From: Peromyscus leucopus
Lineage: Eukaryota > Chordata > Mammalia > Rodentia > Cricetidae
NCBI RefSeq assembly: GCF_004664715.2
Contig: NC_051070.1
Location: 44,712,456 to 44,776,455 of the forward strand
Reading direction: 5' to 3'
Length of the DNA: 64,000 bases
Positions 48,838 to 62,100 of the stretch are shown piece by piece. Position 1 is the stretch's first letter. Each line of letters starts with the position of its first letter. The position numbers were made by a program, and so were the translations under genes. The notes beneath the pieces are model-generated. The model saw nothing but the letters and a program-made list of their open reading frames with translations, was not told where the DNA came from and searched no databases.

Positions 48838-51800
48838 GTAAGTCCATAGTATTAGGTTCCTTTCAGTGGTAATTAAAAAAATAGTGGGTTCTTTCATAGT
48901 TTTTAAGTGAATCTTAGTATTTAACTTACAGCATTAATATACTATGAAGATGAATGTATATGAAAGTAGTGATGTGAAGTCATGATTATAATGTCAATCT
49001 CTGAAATCTTATTTCTCAGAGCACAATGCCTCCTTCCCATTTCTTCACAGACATTTTCCATCTGGTCTTTTTTTTTAGTTAACTATCTTACATTTCTTAT
49101 ATACCTTAAAGGTATATAAGAAATATTAATCACTCATTTATTCAGCATCATGAATTTGAGTGCTTATTGTATGTCAGGGCTCTGCTAGATGTTGAATAAT
49201 TAGTGAGCAAATGAAAAATTACTTTTCTGTGTGTATGGTGCTGGGGATTGAACCCAAGACCTTGTACATGCTAAATAAATTGCTCTATCACTGAGCTGTA
49301 TTCCTAGCTTCACATTCTCTTCCTACCTTTTGGCTTTTTATTTTGCTAGAAGGTCTCAGTACATTAGTTAGGCTTGCTTTGAAGTAGCTTTATATGCCAG
49401 ACAGTACTTGAGCTTGCTGCTGGTCCTGCCTTGTCCTCCTAAGTAGCTAGGATACAACCCTGCATTACAGCAGACTTGGCCATTATTTCTCATCTGAGGG
49501 AGAACGACATACTCCTCCTAAAGCAGTTTGGTTAGTCCGTATCTTGACTTTGATTTTTTTTGTCTTTGCTATAACTTTGGGTCATCACTAGAGGAAGAAG
49601 AAAGGGGACTAGAGGATGTTGTCTGTTAACAGTGTGCCTGGACTTTAGCCTCTTTTCATGACACTGTTGACCTTGCCCATGAAGACCATCTTTGAGTTCA
49701 GGAAGGTGTTTTCCTTTTTTATTTTGATAACTCTTCTCTCTTTTGATAATGCTTATAAAGTGAGAAGATAACTCATTTAAGGTGGATGAAGATGGGTAAA
49801 AGCCTCTTAATTACCAATTGTCAGCTTTATGACCTTTATGACTTGTATAATACTCGTTTCCTATGGTGGCAAGTACATTATTTACCCTCACTCATTTATT
49901 ATTTATTTATATTCCTCTGGATTCACAGGGTTTTTTTCTTATAAACTCTTGAGTTTATATTGATAGTTCAAACTCATATTTGTATTCTTTCCTTTTTGTG
50001 TTCACAAATCAGTGTGAAAACCTCTATTTATTAATGAAAACAAAACTAAATATTGGTTGTTTTAAGGCCTACTGAAAAAACCTCAGAACAATAAGCAGCT
50101 CATATATTTTCTACTTGGATTCACCGTCTGTTAGCATCTTGCCATACCCATTCTCTTCTCTGTGTACACCTCACATTGCTCTTTATAATTGTGTGGAAAT
50201 GCTTTTTGGAGCTTGTTTTATATGTTAATGTGATTACCACTCCTAAGAAAACCATTTGTCTGTAACTTCATCTGACGTTTAGTCTGATAAATTCCCCCCA
50301 GGTGTCTCAAATATCCTTGTAACTTCTTCTTGTTTCTTACCTAGAGTCTACTCAAGGTTTTTCACATAATGCATTTGAGTATTTTGATTACCACCGTTCT
50401 AGACCATTCTGTTGGTTTAGATATACCACATTTTTGGAAAGATCTGAGATAGTTGTCCAGTAGAACATCCCAAGTCGGTTTTTAGTGTAGTTTTCTTCAT
50501 CAGGAATACCTCAAAGACTTCGTTTTTTCATTGCTCTCTCTCAGGTCAGGAGAAGCATATTGTTGATGTTTTTGAGGAAGTGGTCAGAATTGTAACCATC
50601 TGTTGTTGCCAATGTAAATGCAGAATAAATTTGATTAAATGCTTAGCAAGGAAGCTATGTGGTGATAGTTTGAGAAATGTGAGTAGCCTGTCTCCCAAAA
50701 GCTTTTAACCCAGCAGATTTAGGATACATTAATAATTCTTTCCAAATCAGTAATTATGTTGAGAGTTACAAAGAGGATTTTCTAATGGAATCAGTTTGTC
50801 CATATTTGTCAACTAGTAATCATAGGTAAAAAAGAATGCTGTATTATTGAATGAAGGAGTTACAGTACATTACCATTTCTGTTCTTTTTGATGCCCTGAT
50901 TATTCCAGATTTAGCCAGTGGGGATTCCTGGTCAATACACTGAACTCTGTGTTCCTTTGAAATTGCCCAATTAGTCTGTGAGTACTCCCTGTAGTCTGGC
51001 ACAGTTAAATGGTATAGCCTCTTTTGTATGTTCTCTGTCTAGGATCTGGAATCAGACATTTTTTTTTGAGGAGCTCTGGGTATTTTAATTGATGATTGGT
51101 ATTTAGAAACCAAAATCTGGATATGGGATCTGCTCATTGCTACTTGGGGGTCATTGCTTCCAAGCTCCTTCAGTGGAAAAGGTAGTATATGTGTGTGTAT
51201 ATATATATTTAAAGAAATATGGGCTCTTCTTGATAGGTGAGATTGAAATTTAACATTATGTACTTTTTTCTTGAATTCTTGAATAGTATTATCTTTTAGA
51301 TAATAGATTTGTATTCAATGAATTTTTTATAGTTAACAACTCTTTGTTGACTTCATGTAAAATGTGAGGAGAGAAAGTGAATGGAATGTAGTTTCCATGA
51401 TTTGGTTCAGTGGGTAGAAAAGATAAACATATGAATATTGTAATCATAATATGCTATGACATAGGTCAAATGACCTTAATCTGCAAACAGTACAGGAGAA
51501 GATTAGACTAAGGGATGGGAAAATCTTCAGTCTTGGCATGGATAGGATTTCTGTGGACAGGAACTGCTGAGTAAGGCGTTCCCACAGACTAGAGGAGCAG
51601 GTTACATACCAGCAGAGGAATAACGGTGCCAGAGGGAAGTGAGTGTTGCCTTTCGGTCTGACTGTAGTGTTTATTATTTCCTCCACGTCCTCTTCCTTCC
51701 TCAGGTCCTCTCCATTTGTGACAACTGCCTTTCACAGACCTGGAATCTCTTCCCTTATTTTCATCATACAGCTGCCTTAAGACCTCTGGAAAAATCTTAT

Positions 51801-52715
51801 TTTTAGCTACTTTTTTCTTTGTCTCTCAAGGGAAGAATCATGGATGCTAATGTGCTATTTTCTATCTCCTATATCATCTCACTCATTATATGAATTATTT
51901 TGTTCTGCTAGTGACTTGGAAATAAGATAGGCAATTTATTAATTTTAGTGTAAGGTAAGTGTAAGTAAATCTGGAGCATAACTGAGTCCAGCAAATAATA
52001 TAAAAAAGTGCCAAGTGAATTAATTGGAGAATGAGTAGCTATGTAAAACTCAGTATCTGTAAACTCTCTTACATGTCTTAGAATTCACGTGTCTTGTTTG
52101 TTTATTCCCCAGAGCTTCAGTGAAGATGTGTTCCAGTCTGTCAAGTCTTTATTACAGAGTGAGAAGGAGCTATGCAGTGTATCAGGAGGAGAGTATTTAA
52201 ACCAGGATGAACACTCCCATTTAACTGAGGTTTGATATGTGACTTTTGACCCTTTCCTAGTCAAGAACACTGTGTTCTCATGCACCTTCGTAGGACTACA
52301 GATTTAAAACATCTGTACATAGTACTAACATAGGTATTAGGAGACACTTGGTTTCTCTGGGGGTGTGACCTCATAGGTTGACCATGCTCCGGTACAAGCC
52401 TCATACCGGAGAGTATGATTTTTTTTTTTTTTTTAAAGAGAACACAAGGTTGAGTGGGTAGGGGAGTTGTGGTGAATCTGGGATAAGTTGGGGAGGGTGA
52501 ATAAGATCAAAATACATTGTGTGAAATTCTTAAATAATTAGTAAAAATGTTATTTAAAAAGAAATGCAAGCTGGGCAGTGGTGGCGCACGCCTTTAATCC
52601 CAGCACTTGGGAGGCAGAGCCAAGTGGATCTCTGTGAGTTCGAGGCCAGCCTGGGCTACCAAGTGAGTTCCAGGAAAGGCGCAAAGCTACACAGAGAAAC
52701 CCTGTCTCGAAAAAC

Positions 52716-52748
<33 letters not shown>

Positions 52749-53020
52749 AATGCATGTTTTAAATTGTAGCTAACATCATTGACTGACTATTATCAGCCTA
52801 TTGGTAAGTGCGCAAGTGTTACTGGCCTCTCATTGGCCAGGTAGAGCTAATTCTAAGTAGCAGCTAATGGCTGCTACTGTTTCTTTTATCCTGAAACATG
52901 AAAAAAGATACTTATTTCATGTGGTCCCTTTTTTAGTTCTTTTCTTGACTATTTGATTTAAAGTTTAAAGTGGTGGTAAGTTTGTCTTTGGGATTAAGAT
53001 ACTTAACTACTTGGGAATGT

Positions 53021-53058
<38 letters not shown>

Positions 53059-53070
53059 TGTGTGAGATCT

Positions 53071-53121
<51 letters not shown>

Positions 53122-56100
53122 GCAATAGCCAGTGTTTTCATCTCTGTTTGAATTTACTTTATTTAAAGGAGTGATATTTAAAGCATCTGTGTACCATCAT
53201 CACATGCATATTACAAATTAAGAAATGTGGTATTGAGGCTAAGAGTATAGCTTAGGGGTAGATAGATCATTTGCCTAGCTTGTGCAAAGCCTAGATTAGT
53301 ACCCCAGATCAGAAAAAAAAAAGTGATATTAGGTCTTCACAACCTAAAATTGGTACTCAGACTTTTGAAATGAGGTTTTTTTTTTTAAATTAAGAAATTT
53401 TCTACTCACTCCACATATTATCCACAGATTGCCCCTCCTCCCACCCCCTAGCCCTCTTTTCCAAGCTGCCCCACATCCCCCAAATCGAGGTCTCCCATGG
53501 GGAGTCAGCAGAGCCCAGCACACTGAGCCTAGACAGGTCCAAGCTCCTTCCCACTGCACCAAGGCTGTGCAAGGTGTCACACCACAGGCACCGGGTTCCA
53601 GAAGCCTGCCCATGCACCAGGGACAGATCCCGATCTCCCTCCTGGGTGCCCCCCAAACAGTTTGAGACAAACAACCATCTTCCATATCCAGAGGGCTTAG
53701 TCCAGTCCCATGGGGGCTCCACAGCCACCAGTCCACAGTTAATGGGCTTCCACTAGTGTGGCTGGTCATCTCTGCACATCCTCCCATCATGATCTTGACG
53801 ACCCTTGCCTGCAGTATCTCTCCTCTCTCTCATCAATTGGATTCCTGGAGCTCAGCCTGGTGCCTGGCTGTGGATCTCTGTATCTGCCTCCATCTGTCAC
53901 TGGACAAAGGCTCTATGATGACAGTTAGGTTATTTGCTAGGCTGGTCACACCCTCTGGACCATTGCCAGTAGACCAAGATAGGGTCAACCTTGTGGATTC
54001 CTGAGAGCCTCCTCAGCACCCTGCCTCTTCCCTATTCCCATGATGTCCTCATCTATCATGGTATCTTCCTTCCTGCCCTCCCACTCTGTCCCATCCCTGT
54101 TGCAGCTTGACCCTCCCATTTCCCTTTGTTCTCATCCCCCACTCCTTACCCTCTTACCATGCCCCCACACCCAGTCCACTCATAGATCTCATCCACTTCT
54201 CCTTCACAGGGCCATCCATGTGTCCCTCCTAGGGTCTTTCCCTGTTAGCTAGCCTCTCTGGAGTTGTGGGTTGCAGTCTGGCCATCCCTTCCCTCACATT
54301 CAGTATCCATTTATGAGTGAGTGTAGCTAGAGTTTTCCTGCCTTGTCCACAGTCAGGACAAATCTTTGTCACCAGCCAGTCCCACAGCTGCTCAGACGCA
54401 ACCAAGTAAACACAGAGACTTATATTGCTTACAAACTGTATGGCCATGGAAGGCTTCTTGCTAACTGTTCTTGTGGCTTGTGGCTCGTGGCTCGTGGCTC
54501 ACCGGTGTCTTCACATGCTGCTTGTCATGGCGGCAGCTGGCAGTGTCTCTCCCTGCCTTCCTGTTTCAATTCTCCTCTCTGTTAGTCCCACCTATACTTC
54601 CTGCCTGGCCACTGTCCAATCAGTGTTTTATTTATTGACCAATCAGAGCAATTTAACATACAGACCATCCCACAGCAAGTGAGTACATACTGTTTGTCCT
54701 TCTGAGTCTGGGTTACCTCACTCAAGATGATATTTTCTAGTTCCATCCATTTGCCTGCAAATTTCATGATATCATTGTTTTTTAGTGTTGAGTTGTACTC
54801 CATTGTGTATATGTGCCATATTTTCTTTATCCATTCTTTAGTTGAGGGGCATCTAGGTTGTCTCCAGGTTCTTGCTATTACGAATAATGCTGATATGAAC
54901 ATAGTTGAGCATGTGTCCTAGTGGTAAGATTGAGAATTCCTTGGGTATATGCCCAAGAGGGTATAACTGGGTCTTGAGGAAGACTTATTCCCAATTTTCT
55001 GAGAAACCGCCATACTGATTTCCAGAGTGGCTGTACAAGTTTGCATTTCCACCAACAGTGGAGGAGTGTTCCCCTTGTTCCACATCCTCTCCAACATAAG
55101 CTGTCTTCAGTGTTTTTGATCTTAGCTATTCTGACAGGTGTAAGATGGTATCTCAGAGTTGTTTTGATTTGCATTTCCCTGATGACTAAGGATGTTGAGC
55201 AATTCCTTAAGTGCCTTTCAGCCATTTGAGATTCTTCTGTTGAGAATTCTCTTTTAAGCTCTGTAGCCCATTTTTTAATTGGATTGTTCAGTATTTTGAT
55301 GGCTAGCTTTTTGAGTTCTTTATATATTTTGGAGATCAGCCCTCTGTCCGATGTGGGGTTGGTAAAGATCTTTTCCCATTCTGTAGGCTGTTTGGTCTTA
55401 TTGACTGTGTCCTTTGCTCTACAAAAACTTCTCAGTTTCAGGAGGTCCCATTTATTAATTGTCGCTCTCAGTGTCTGTGCTACTGGTGTTATATTTAGGA
55501 AGTGGTCTCCTGTGCCAATTCGTTCCAGACTAGTTCCTACTTTCTCTTCTATCAAGTTCAGTGTAACTGGATTTATGTTGAGGTCTTTGATCCACTTGGA
55601 CATGAGTTTTGTGTATGGCGACAGATATGGATCCATTTGCAATCTAATTCACAGCCTAAAATTGGTGCTCAGACTTTTGAAATGAGTTTTTTGTTTGTTT
55701 GTTTTTGTTTGTTTTTGTTTTCAAGATAGGGTTTCTTTGTATAAGAGTCCTGGAACTTACTTTGTAGACCAAGCTGGCCTTGAGCTCACAGAGATCTGGA
55801 GTCCTGGAACTTACTTTGTAGACCAGGCTGGCCTTGAGCTCACAGAGATCTGGAGTGCTGGGATTAAAGGTGTGCGCCACTACCGCCTGGCTGAAATGAG
55901 TTTTGTTTTCTTGCTTGGTAGTGGGAGGTTCCTATTCCTGAGGGATTCTTTACCTGATGTCATTCCCTAGAAAGAGGAATGAACCTGTTAGGTGAGGAGT
56001 GTTCTGTCACCTGACTCCCCCCACTTATGGACTGACTAATTGTGGCACTTTATTTATCTTCCTTGCCTCACTCTTTCACTTTATCTAAGTAGGTCAGAGC

Positions 56101-59100
56101 CCTCTTATCCACTCAGTTGTTACCATGTGTGACCTCTCACCCTCAGTTTTGAAGCCCATATTCCCTGGTTGTTCCCATGCCCACGTTCCCAGCCTGTTCC
56201 TTCATGAGGTCTTTCTTGTCACCCAGAAGAAGCAGACTGACTCCCTTGGTATCTCCAGAACTCAGTGACAGCTGTTTTTCTCTTTTTGTTCAGCAAGGAA
56301 ACTTGAAAGAAGAGATTTCTGTCCCACTTTAGGGTATGGATATCTCAAATACCTGAGGGTTTTTTTTTGTTTTTGTTTTTTTTTTTTTTTGCTTTCCCCA
56401 GTATACTGGTTTATTTTAAGCCAAGTATTTCTGAGTTCCAAGTACTGCTGCAGCTTGGCAGTGGCTGACTTAAAATTTTGTTGTTGTTGTTGTTGTTTTC
56501 TTACAGGTATATATTATATATCATATCTATTCCCCTATACCTTAATACTCACACCTTCTCTCTTTACATCCCCTTTTTTTCTGTTAATCCCATTCCTCTA
56601 GACAACTTTACTTCTTCCATTTAATAGAGAAATACATGCTTTTATGTGATTGTATAAAATATAGGAACATAAATATCTGTTTGAAAAAAGGAAAGAAATA
56701 AATGCCCATGTTTTAGTGAGGGAAGCTATATTGCCTGGAAATGTTATGAAAGATAGGCTTCTACAGGTTAACAGTTTGCCAGATCCCTAGAGGGTGCCTA
56801 ACACTCCATTGAATTAGTAGCCATAATTAATTAAAGTGCCAGGATAATTTTAGATTCTGATTAGCTTCTGAGTTATTAGAAAGGAATCAGGGTCTTCAGT
56901 GTAGTCTTATATTTTAATCATCCCACTTTCCCCCAGTTTGTTAATTGCTATTATTTAAATATTTTGTGTTTCTAGATAATTCACTATTTTTTTTTCCAAA
57001 AGGAAAGGTGCTAGTATGATGACAAGGGAATAAATATAACTTTAAAAAAGAACTTTTCAGTTTATATTCTTTGTAGAAAAATTCAAGTACTGGAAATTTT
57101 AAAAAGAAAGTGACTATTGTTTATCCTGTGATTTAGGAAGAAGAGTACAGAGGACAGAAGTAAGGAAAATAAGGTCATATGAAAGAAACTTCCAGTTAAT
57201 CACTGATGACTAGTTTGGTGCAGTGCCTTTCAATTCAGTATTCAATAATTTAAGAATAAGGAAGAAGTTATGGGCATATTACATTTTTTTTTTTTTGTAA
57301 TTTGTGCTTTTTACTCAATAATGTATTTCCTCCTGCCATTAGAGAGGCCATAGACATTTGAAATCTGTGAACTTGGGTAGGGAGTAGAAGGAGGGTGTTG
57401 AGAATGTTGGTAGACTCACACCCAATGAGGAAGGAGCCTGGGGGATCTACACAAGGAAGGTCTCTGAGAAGGCTGCTGCAGCAGCAGGAGTAAAGAGGAG
57501 CCAGGCCTAGAAGTCTGAGGAAGAGTCCCATCAGGGGATACAGCTGCGGGAGCCTGAAGCAGTCATGGACAGGGCATGTGCTAGACCTAGAACGGGGCCC
57601 TGGGTTTGAATGAAAATGAGGGCAGGCTGCAGACATCTCCTAACCCTGGGAAGCGTGGACACGTGGCCTGACAGTGGACAAGCACTGTGGTGGTGGAGGG
57701 AAGAGGAAGGCATGGCAGTGGGGATGAGATGAGTGGGGAAGGCATGGCAGTGGGGATGCTGAGCGATGCTTTGAGGGTATAGTTGCTTTAGTTTGCTAGA
57801 GGGAAAGGTGCATGAGGGCTAGATGAAGTTCAAGAGCTATAGTGTGGTGGAAACCTTGCTCACTGGAAACACTGCCTGCCCAATGTACTCAGCATACTTC
57901 CTCAGCACGCTGAGACAAGACTTTAAAAAGTAAATTACTAGAGATTTCTTTTTCTTTCTTTCATTCTTTCTTTTTTTGATTCAGGTCACGTTTCTGGGCT
58001 TTAATGAAGAAACAGATGCTGCTCATATACAGGTGTGGTCAATTTATTGAATTCACAAAGACTGTGGGAGACTAAAAAATTTTGGAGACTGAAAAATTTA
58101 ATGCTCAAAATTTACAATAATTTTAAGGTGTCTTTTAAAGTTAAAAGATGACATTTGAAGCTAGGTGTGGTGGTGCATGCCTTTATTTCCAGAATTCAGA
58201 AGGCAAAGGCAGGCTGATCTTTGAGTTCAGGGCTAGCCTAGGACCAGGCTGGTCTGTATAGTGTGTTCCAGGCCAGCCAGGGCTACATAGTAAATGCCTC
58301 CCTTTTATCCCACACTCCATCTCCCCCAAAACAAAAATGACACTTGAGATCAATGTTTTGAATGTGATCTGTACATTTTCACTTTCAACATTTTTATTAA
58401 GGATTCTTTTGTTATTTTTGAGATAAGGTCTTGTCATATATCCTTGATCTGGCCTTGAACTTGTAGAAATCCTCCTACTTCAACTTCCCACATGCTGGGA
58501 TAACAACTGTGCTGTCTTGCCTGGCTTTTGACAATAATTCTTGCTATGGAAAGGTGCTTTAGGTTCGACTATAAAAATCATTTGTCTGAAAGCTTTAAAC
58601 CACAGGCTGTTTTCTTGATTCTGTCCATTATCTTGCATGTACCATTTGTATATTTTGATAGTTTTCATAATTTGACTTTAGCAGTAAAAGTTCTTGTATT
58701 TTTATTGAAATAGAATTAAATATAAAAGATCAAATTTCTAAAGTCTCAGTTTTTGCACATTTATAAACTTGTGCACATGCTGATAGCCTGTTTCATTTAG
58801 GCGTTTATAGAGAGATTGGTATTTGAGGTTGGGGTCAACGAAGGGGAGCTTGACAATTGCGCAGGTCACTGTGAATACAGTTTTTCCTTGTGCTGCTGTA
58901 AGAAAACTGGTAACTCTCCATTAGTGCTTCTGGTGAGTATGCCTGCAAACTCTAGTCTGTCTGGATTTTCTTAGCTGAAAGGCAATAGCTTGGACAAAAG
59001 GAACAGACAGGGCACACTCTTCAGAACAACATACAGTGTTTAACAGACTTTGCAAGGCTGGTGCAGGAGTGTGTCAACGGTGAGTTAGAGTCCAGACCAG

Positions 59101-62100
59101 CCTGAGGAGACTATCTGTAGATAAACTGTATATGTGAGCTATTGGGAATTGGTTTATTGACCAGTTTTATGGTTGTTTTTTTTTTAATATGGACAACATT
59201 GTGAACACCTCGACAGTGTTACTCTATAATGCTGCTCATTGCTGTCACTGTTACTATTTAAAATTAGGATCTAGCTTCAGTTTCACTGGAACTTCCAGAC
59301 CTTCTGAATTCGCTCCATTTCTGCAGTCTAAGTGAAAATGAAATCATTTGTATGAAGGATATCAGTAAATCGCCAGATGTAAGCAATAGTCCTCTAAATC
59401 AGGTAACTGATGGATCATTTCTAATCAGTTTTTTCAGGTTTTTACTATATTTGCTCAGTAATAGTAAACTTGTAAGTGTTGACGCTTTTCTTGTTATTTT
59501 AATTCAGTCTCAAGAAAATGATATTGATCAGAAGTCTAACAGCGCTTTGTCAGCCTTGAAGCATAGAATCATTTTGATCATGACTTATAAACTAACTTCC
59601 CACCTGTGAAGTTCTATCAGTGTTATGCAAGCACACACTAATTTTTTAGTGAAATGTTACTGTTCAGATTTCTTTGTATAGCTGGAGTGACTGCTCCTGC
59701 TTCATGGCTATCCCATATTTACATGGGTTTCATGCTGCATGTTCTAGCAAATGGACTTAAATTAACTTTCTGGTTAAAGATTTTCCATGCAAAATGGACA
59801 ATGATGTTGTTTTTCTAAGACAGTCTTTAGTTCATTAGAAGTATTTTTGATATAGTGAGAAAGAAAAATGCTTTGCATCTTATGAAGTATGACATTTAAA
59901 ATTGTATGAATAGGTTTATAATTGGAGAACTTACTCCAGCTATAAAATGCTCTTTGTTCATCTTGAGGTCTAGTGATTAGAATTACACCTTGTTTCCTGG
60001 ATCATGTGGTTCACTCAGATATAACTTGCTTTATTTGCTGGAACATAAAGGGTGATTAACTGTTACATTTGTTTTCCCCTTTTTGAAAACAAATCACTTC
60101 TCAATGTTTGCATTTAAAAATACAGTGTGCATAGGGAAAACTAATGACTTGTGCTCTTAATCCAAGCTAGAAGCATGATTGGAAGTTTTGATTCCAGAGA
60201 AATAATGTTAAAAGATAAGGATAGTTCCTTTTTGGTAGGAGGGAAGGTGATATGGCTGGGAGCTATAAGACAATGGAATAACAAGTAAAATAGATCTGGC
60301 TCCTGCTCTCAAGCATTCACAATGTAGTGGGTGAGTTTGGTAAATGATTGAGAAGGACACATTACAAACATATACAGTAATATAGAAAACAATAATTGCC
60401 CAAGAGACTTGATTGATAGATTTAAGGAGATAAATTGGGAAGAATTTGAATACATGGGAGAAAAAAAGATTGATAAGGAAAAAAGGTTAAAGTGAGATTT
60501 AAATAAAAATAAATATTCTTTTGATAACTTCAGGAAAATTAAAAAAAATCATTAAACATTACAGAATGAAGGAACCTTTCAGGATGCATGCGTTTCTTGC
60601 TTCCCCCCACCTCCTGCCCACCGGCTTATTTCTTGGCTTCACTTCCAGGTAATGTTTTATATTTACATTTAAAACTGATTTTATCTTCTTTCATCTCTCC
60701 CAAGAGTCATCATTCTGGAATGCTTTGTGTCATGAGAGTGTCACCTACATTACCAGGACTCAGAATTGATTTTATCTTTAGTCTCCTAAGTAAATATGCT
60801 GCTGGTATAAGACACACCCTGGACACCCACTTGCATCAGAAGCATCGCCTTGAGACCACTGATGAAGATGATGATGATGATACGAACCAGTCTGTGTCTT
60901 CCATAGAGGATGACTTTGTCACTGCTTTTGAGCAGTTAGAGGAGGAGGAGAGTACAAAGCTGTATAATGATGGTGTGTGCCCTTTACTAGACTTTGTCCT
61001 AAAAGATGAAAGTTCAGTTTTGAAGATTTAAAGGAGACTTAACAGTTGAAATTTATTTTGAAATTTGATCCAGTTTAAACATTTTAATAATTTTTCTTAT
61101 TACAGAGGAATAATTTTCCTGTGATATTTAGGTTCATTATTAGCTATATTTTAATTTACTGTTTCTCTTATTATTGTTTAAGCCTTGTTTAGCTTGTAAC
61201 CTAGTATCTGGAACTTTCTTGTGTTCAAATGTCAAAACAGTTAGCTGGTAGTCACTAGTAATTTTTCTAACATAAATGTCAACTCACTGAGCATTCCAAA
61301 GGTCATATTCTTGAAGATACAGGGCAAAATGGGATTGTTTTAGTAAAAGGTGCATTTGCTTCTGGGTGTTACTGGGAATGAAATTTCTGTTAAATACCAT
61401 AGTATAGGAAACATGATGTAAATATTTTGTATTTAATGTCAGTTTTTTAAAACAAGTTTTCTAGAATAATGTAAGGATTTTATTGTTTTCCCTTAGAAAT
61501 AAATATTGCTACATTAAGGAGCCGGTGTGATGCTGCCTCTCAGACTACTTCTGGTCACCATTTAGAAACCCATGATTTTAAAGTGCTGGTCAGTTATGGA
61601 CCACAGAAATCACTGGCTAAGCCTTCATCTTCAGTACATGTTCTGGGATGCAAAGAAACATCTTCTGTGAAAACATCGGTTACAACATCAGTTTCAGAGC
61701 CCTGGACCCAAAGGAGTCTCTACAGGTCACCCAGTGCTTCAGAAAAAGGCAGGGACACACAGGAGATACTCTTTCCTTCTTCTCCTGCCCACTCCTCAGA
61801 GTCTGAGTGCTCAAGCCCAAGTCCTGTAATTTTTTTGGATGAAGAGGGATATCAAAAAAGTTTAAAAGCAAAACTTGAGCTGCCTGAAATCCCTGTGACA
61901 AAAGATGATGTAGAGGATTCAGACTCGGAAGTGAGTGAGTTTTTTGATAGCTTTGATCAGTTTGATGAACTAGAACAAACTTTAGAGACTTCTTGTTCAT
62001 TTGTGAAAGATCCTGGCATAGGGAAGTCATCTCAGAAGATAGGGCACAAACATGAAAAATCTTGCATGAATCCTCAAAAATTCAAGTTTGAGCGTCCAGC

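Noticed and set aside
53344..53790. 148-residue minus-strand ORF
   Set aside because: It lies in the L1 3'UTR. Its Trp/Gly/Cys-rich sequence has no family signature and it overlaps other frames equally open.
54343..54682. Two + strand ORFs (80 and 85 residues)
   Set aside because: They are reverse-frame reads of the solo LTR and the adjoining L1.
60588..61031. 147-residue continuous ORF on the + strand
   Set aside because: It is AKAP11 coding exon 5 read through its acceptor and donor into both introns, not a separate gene.
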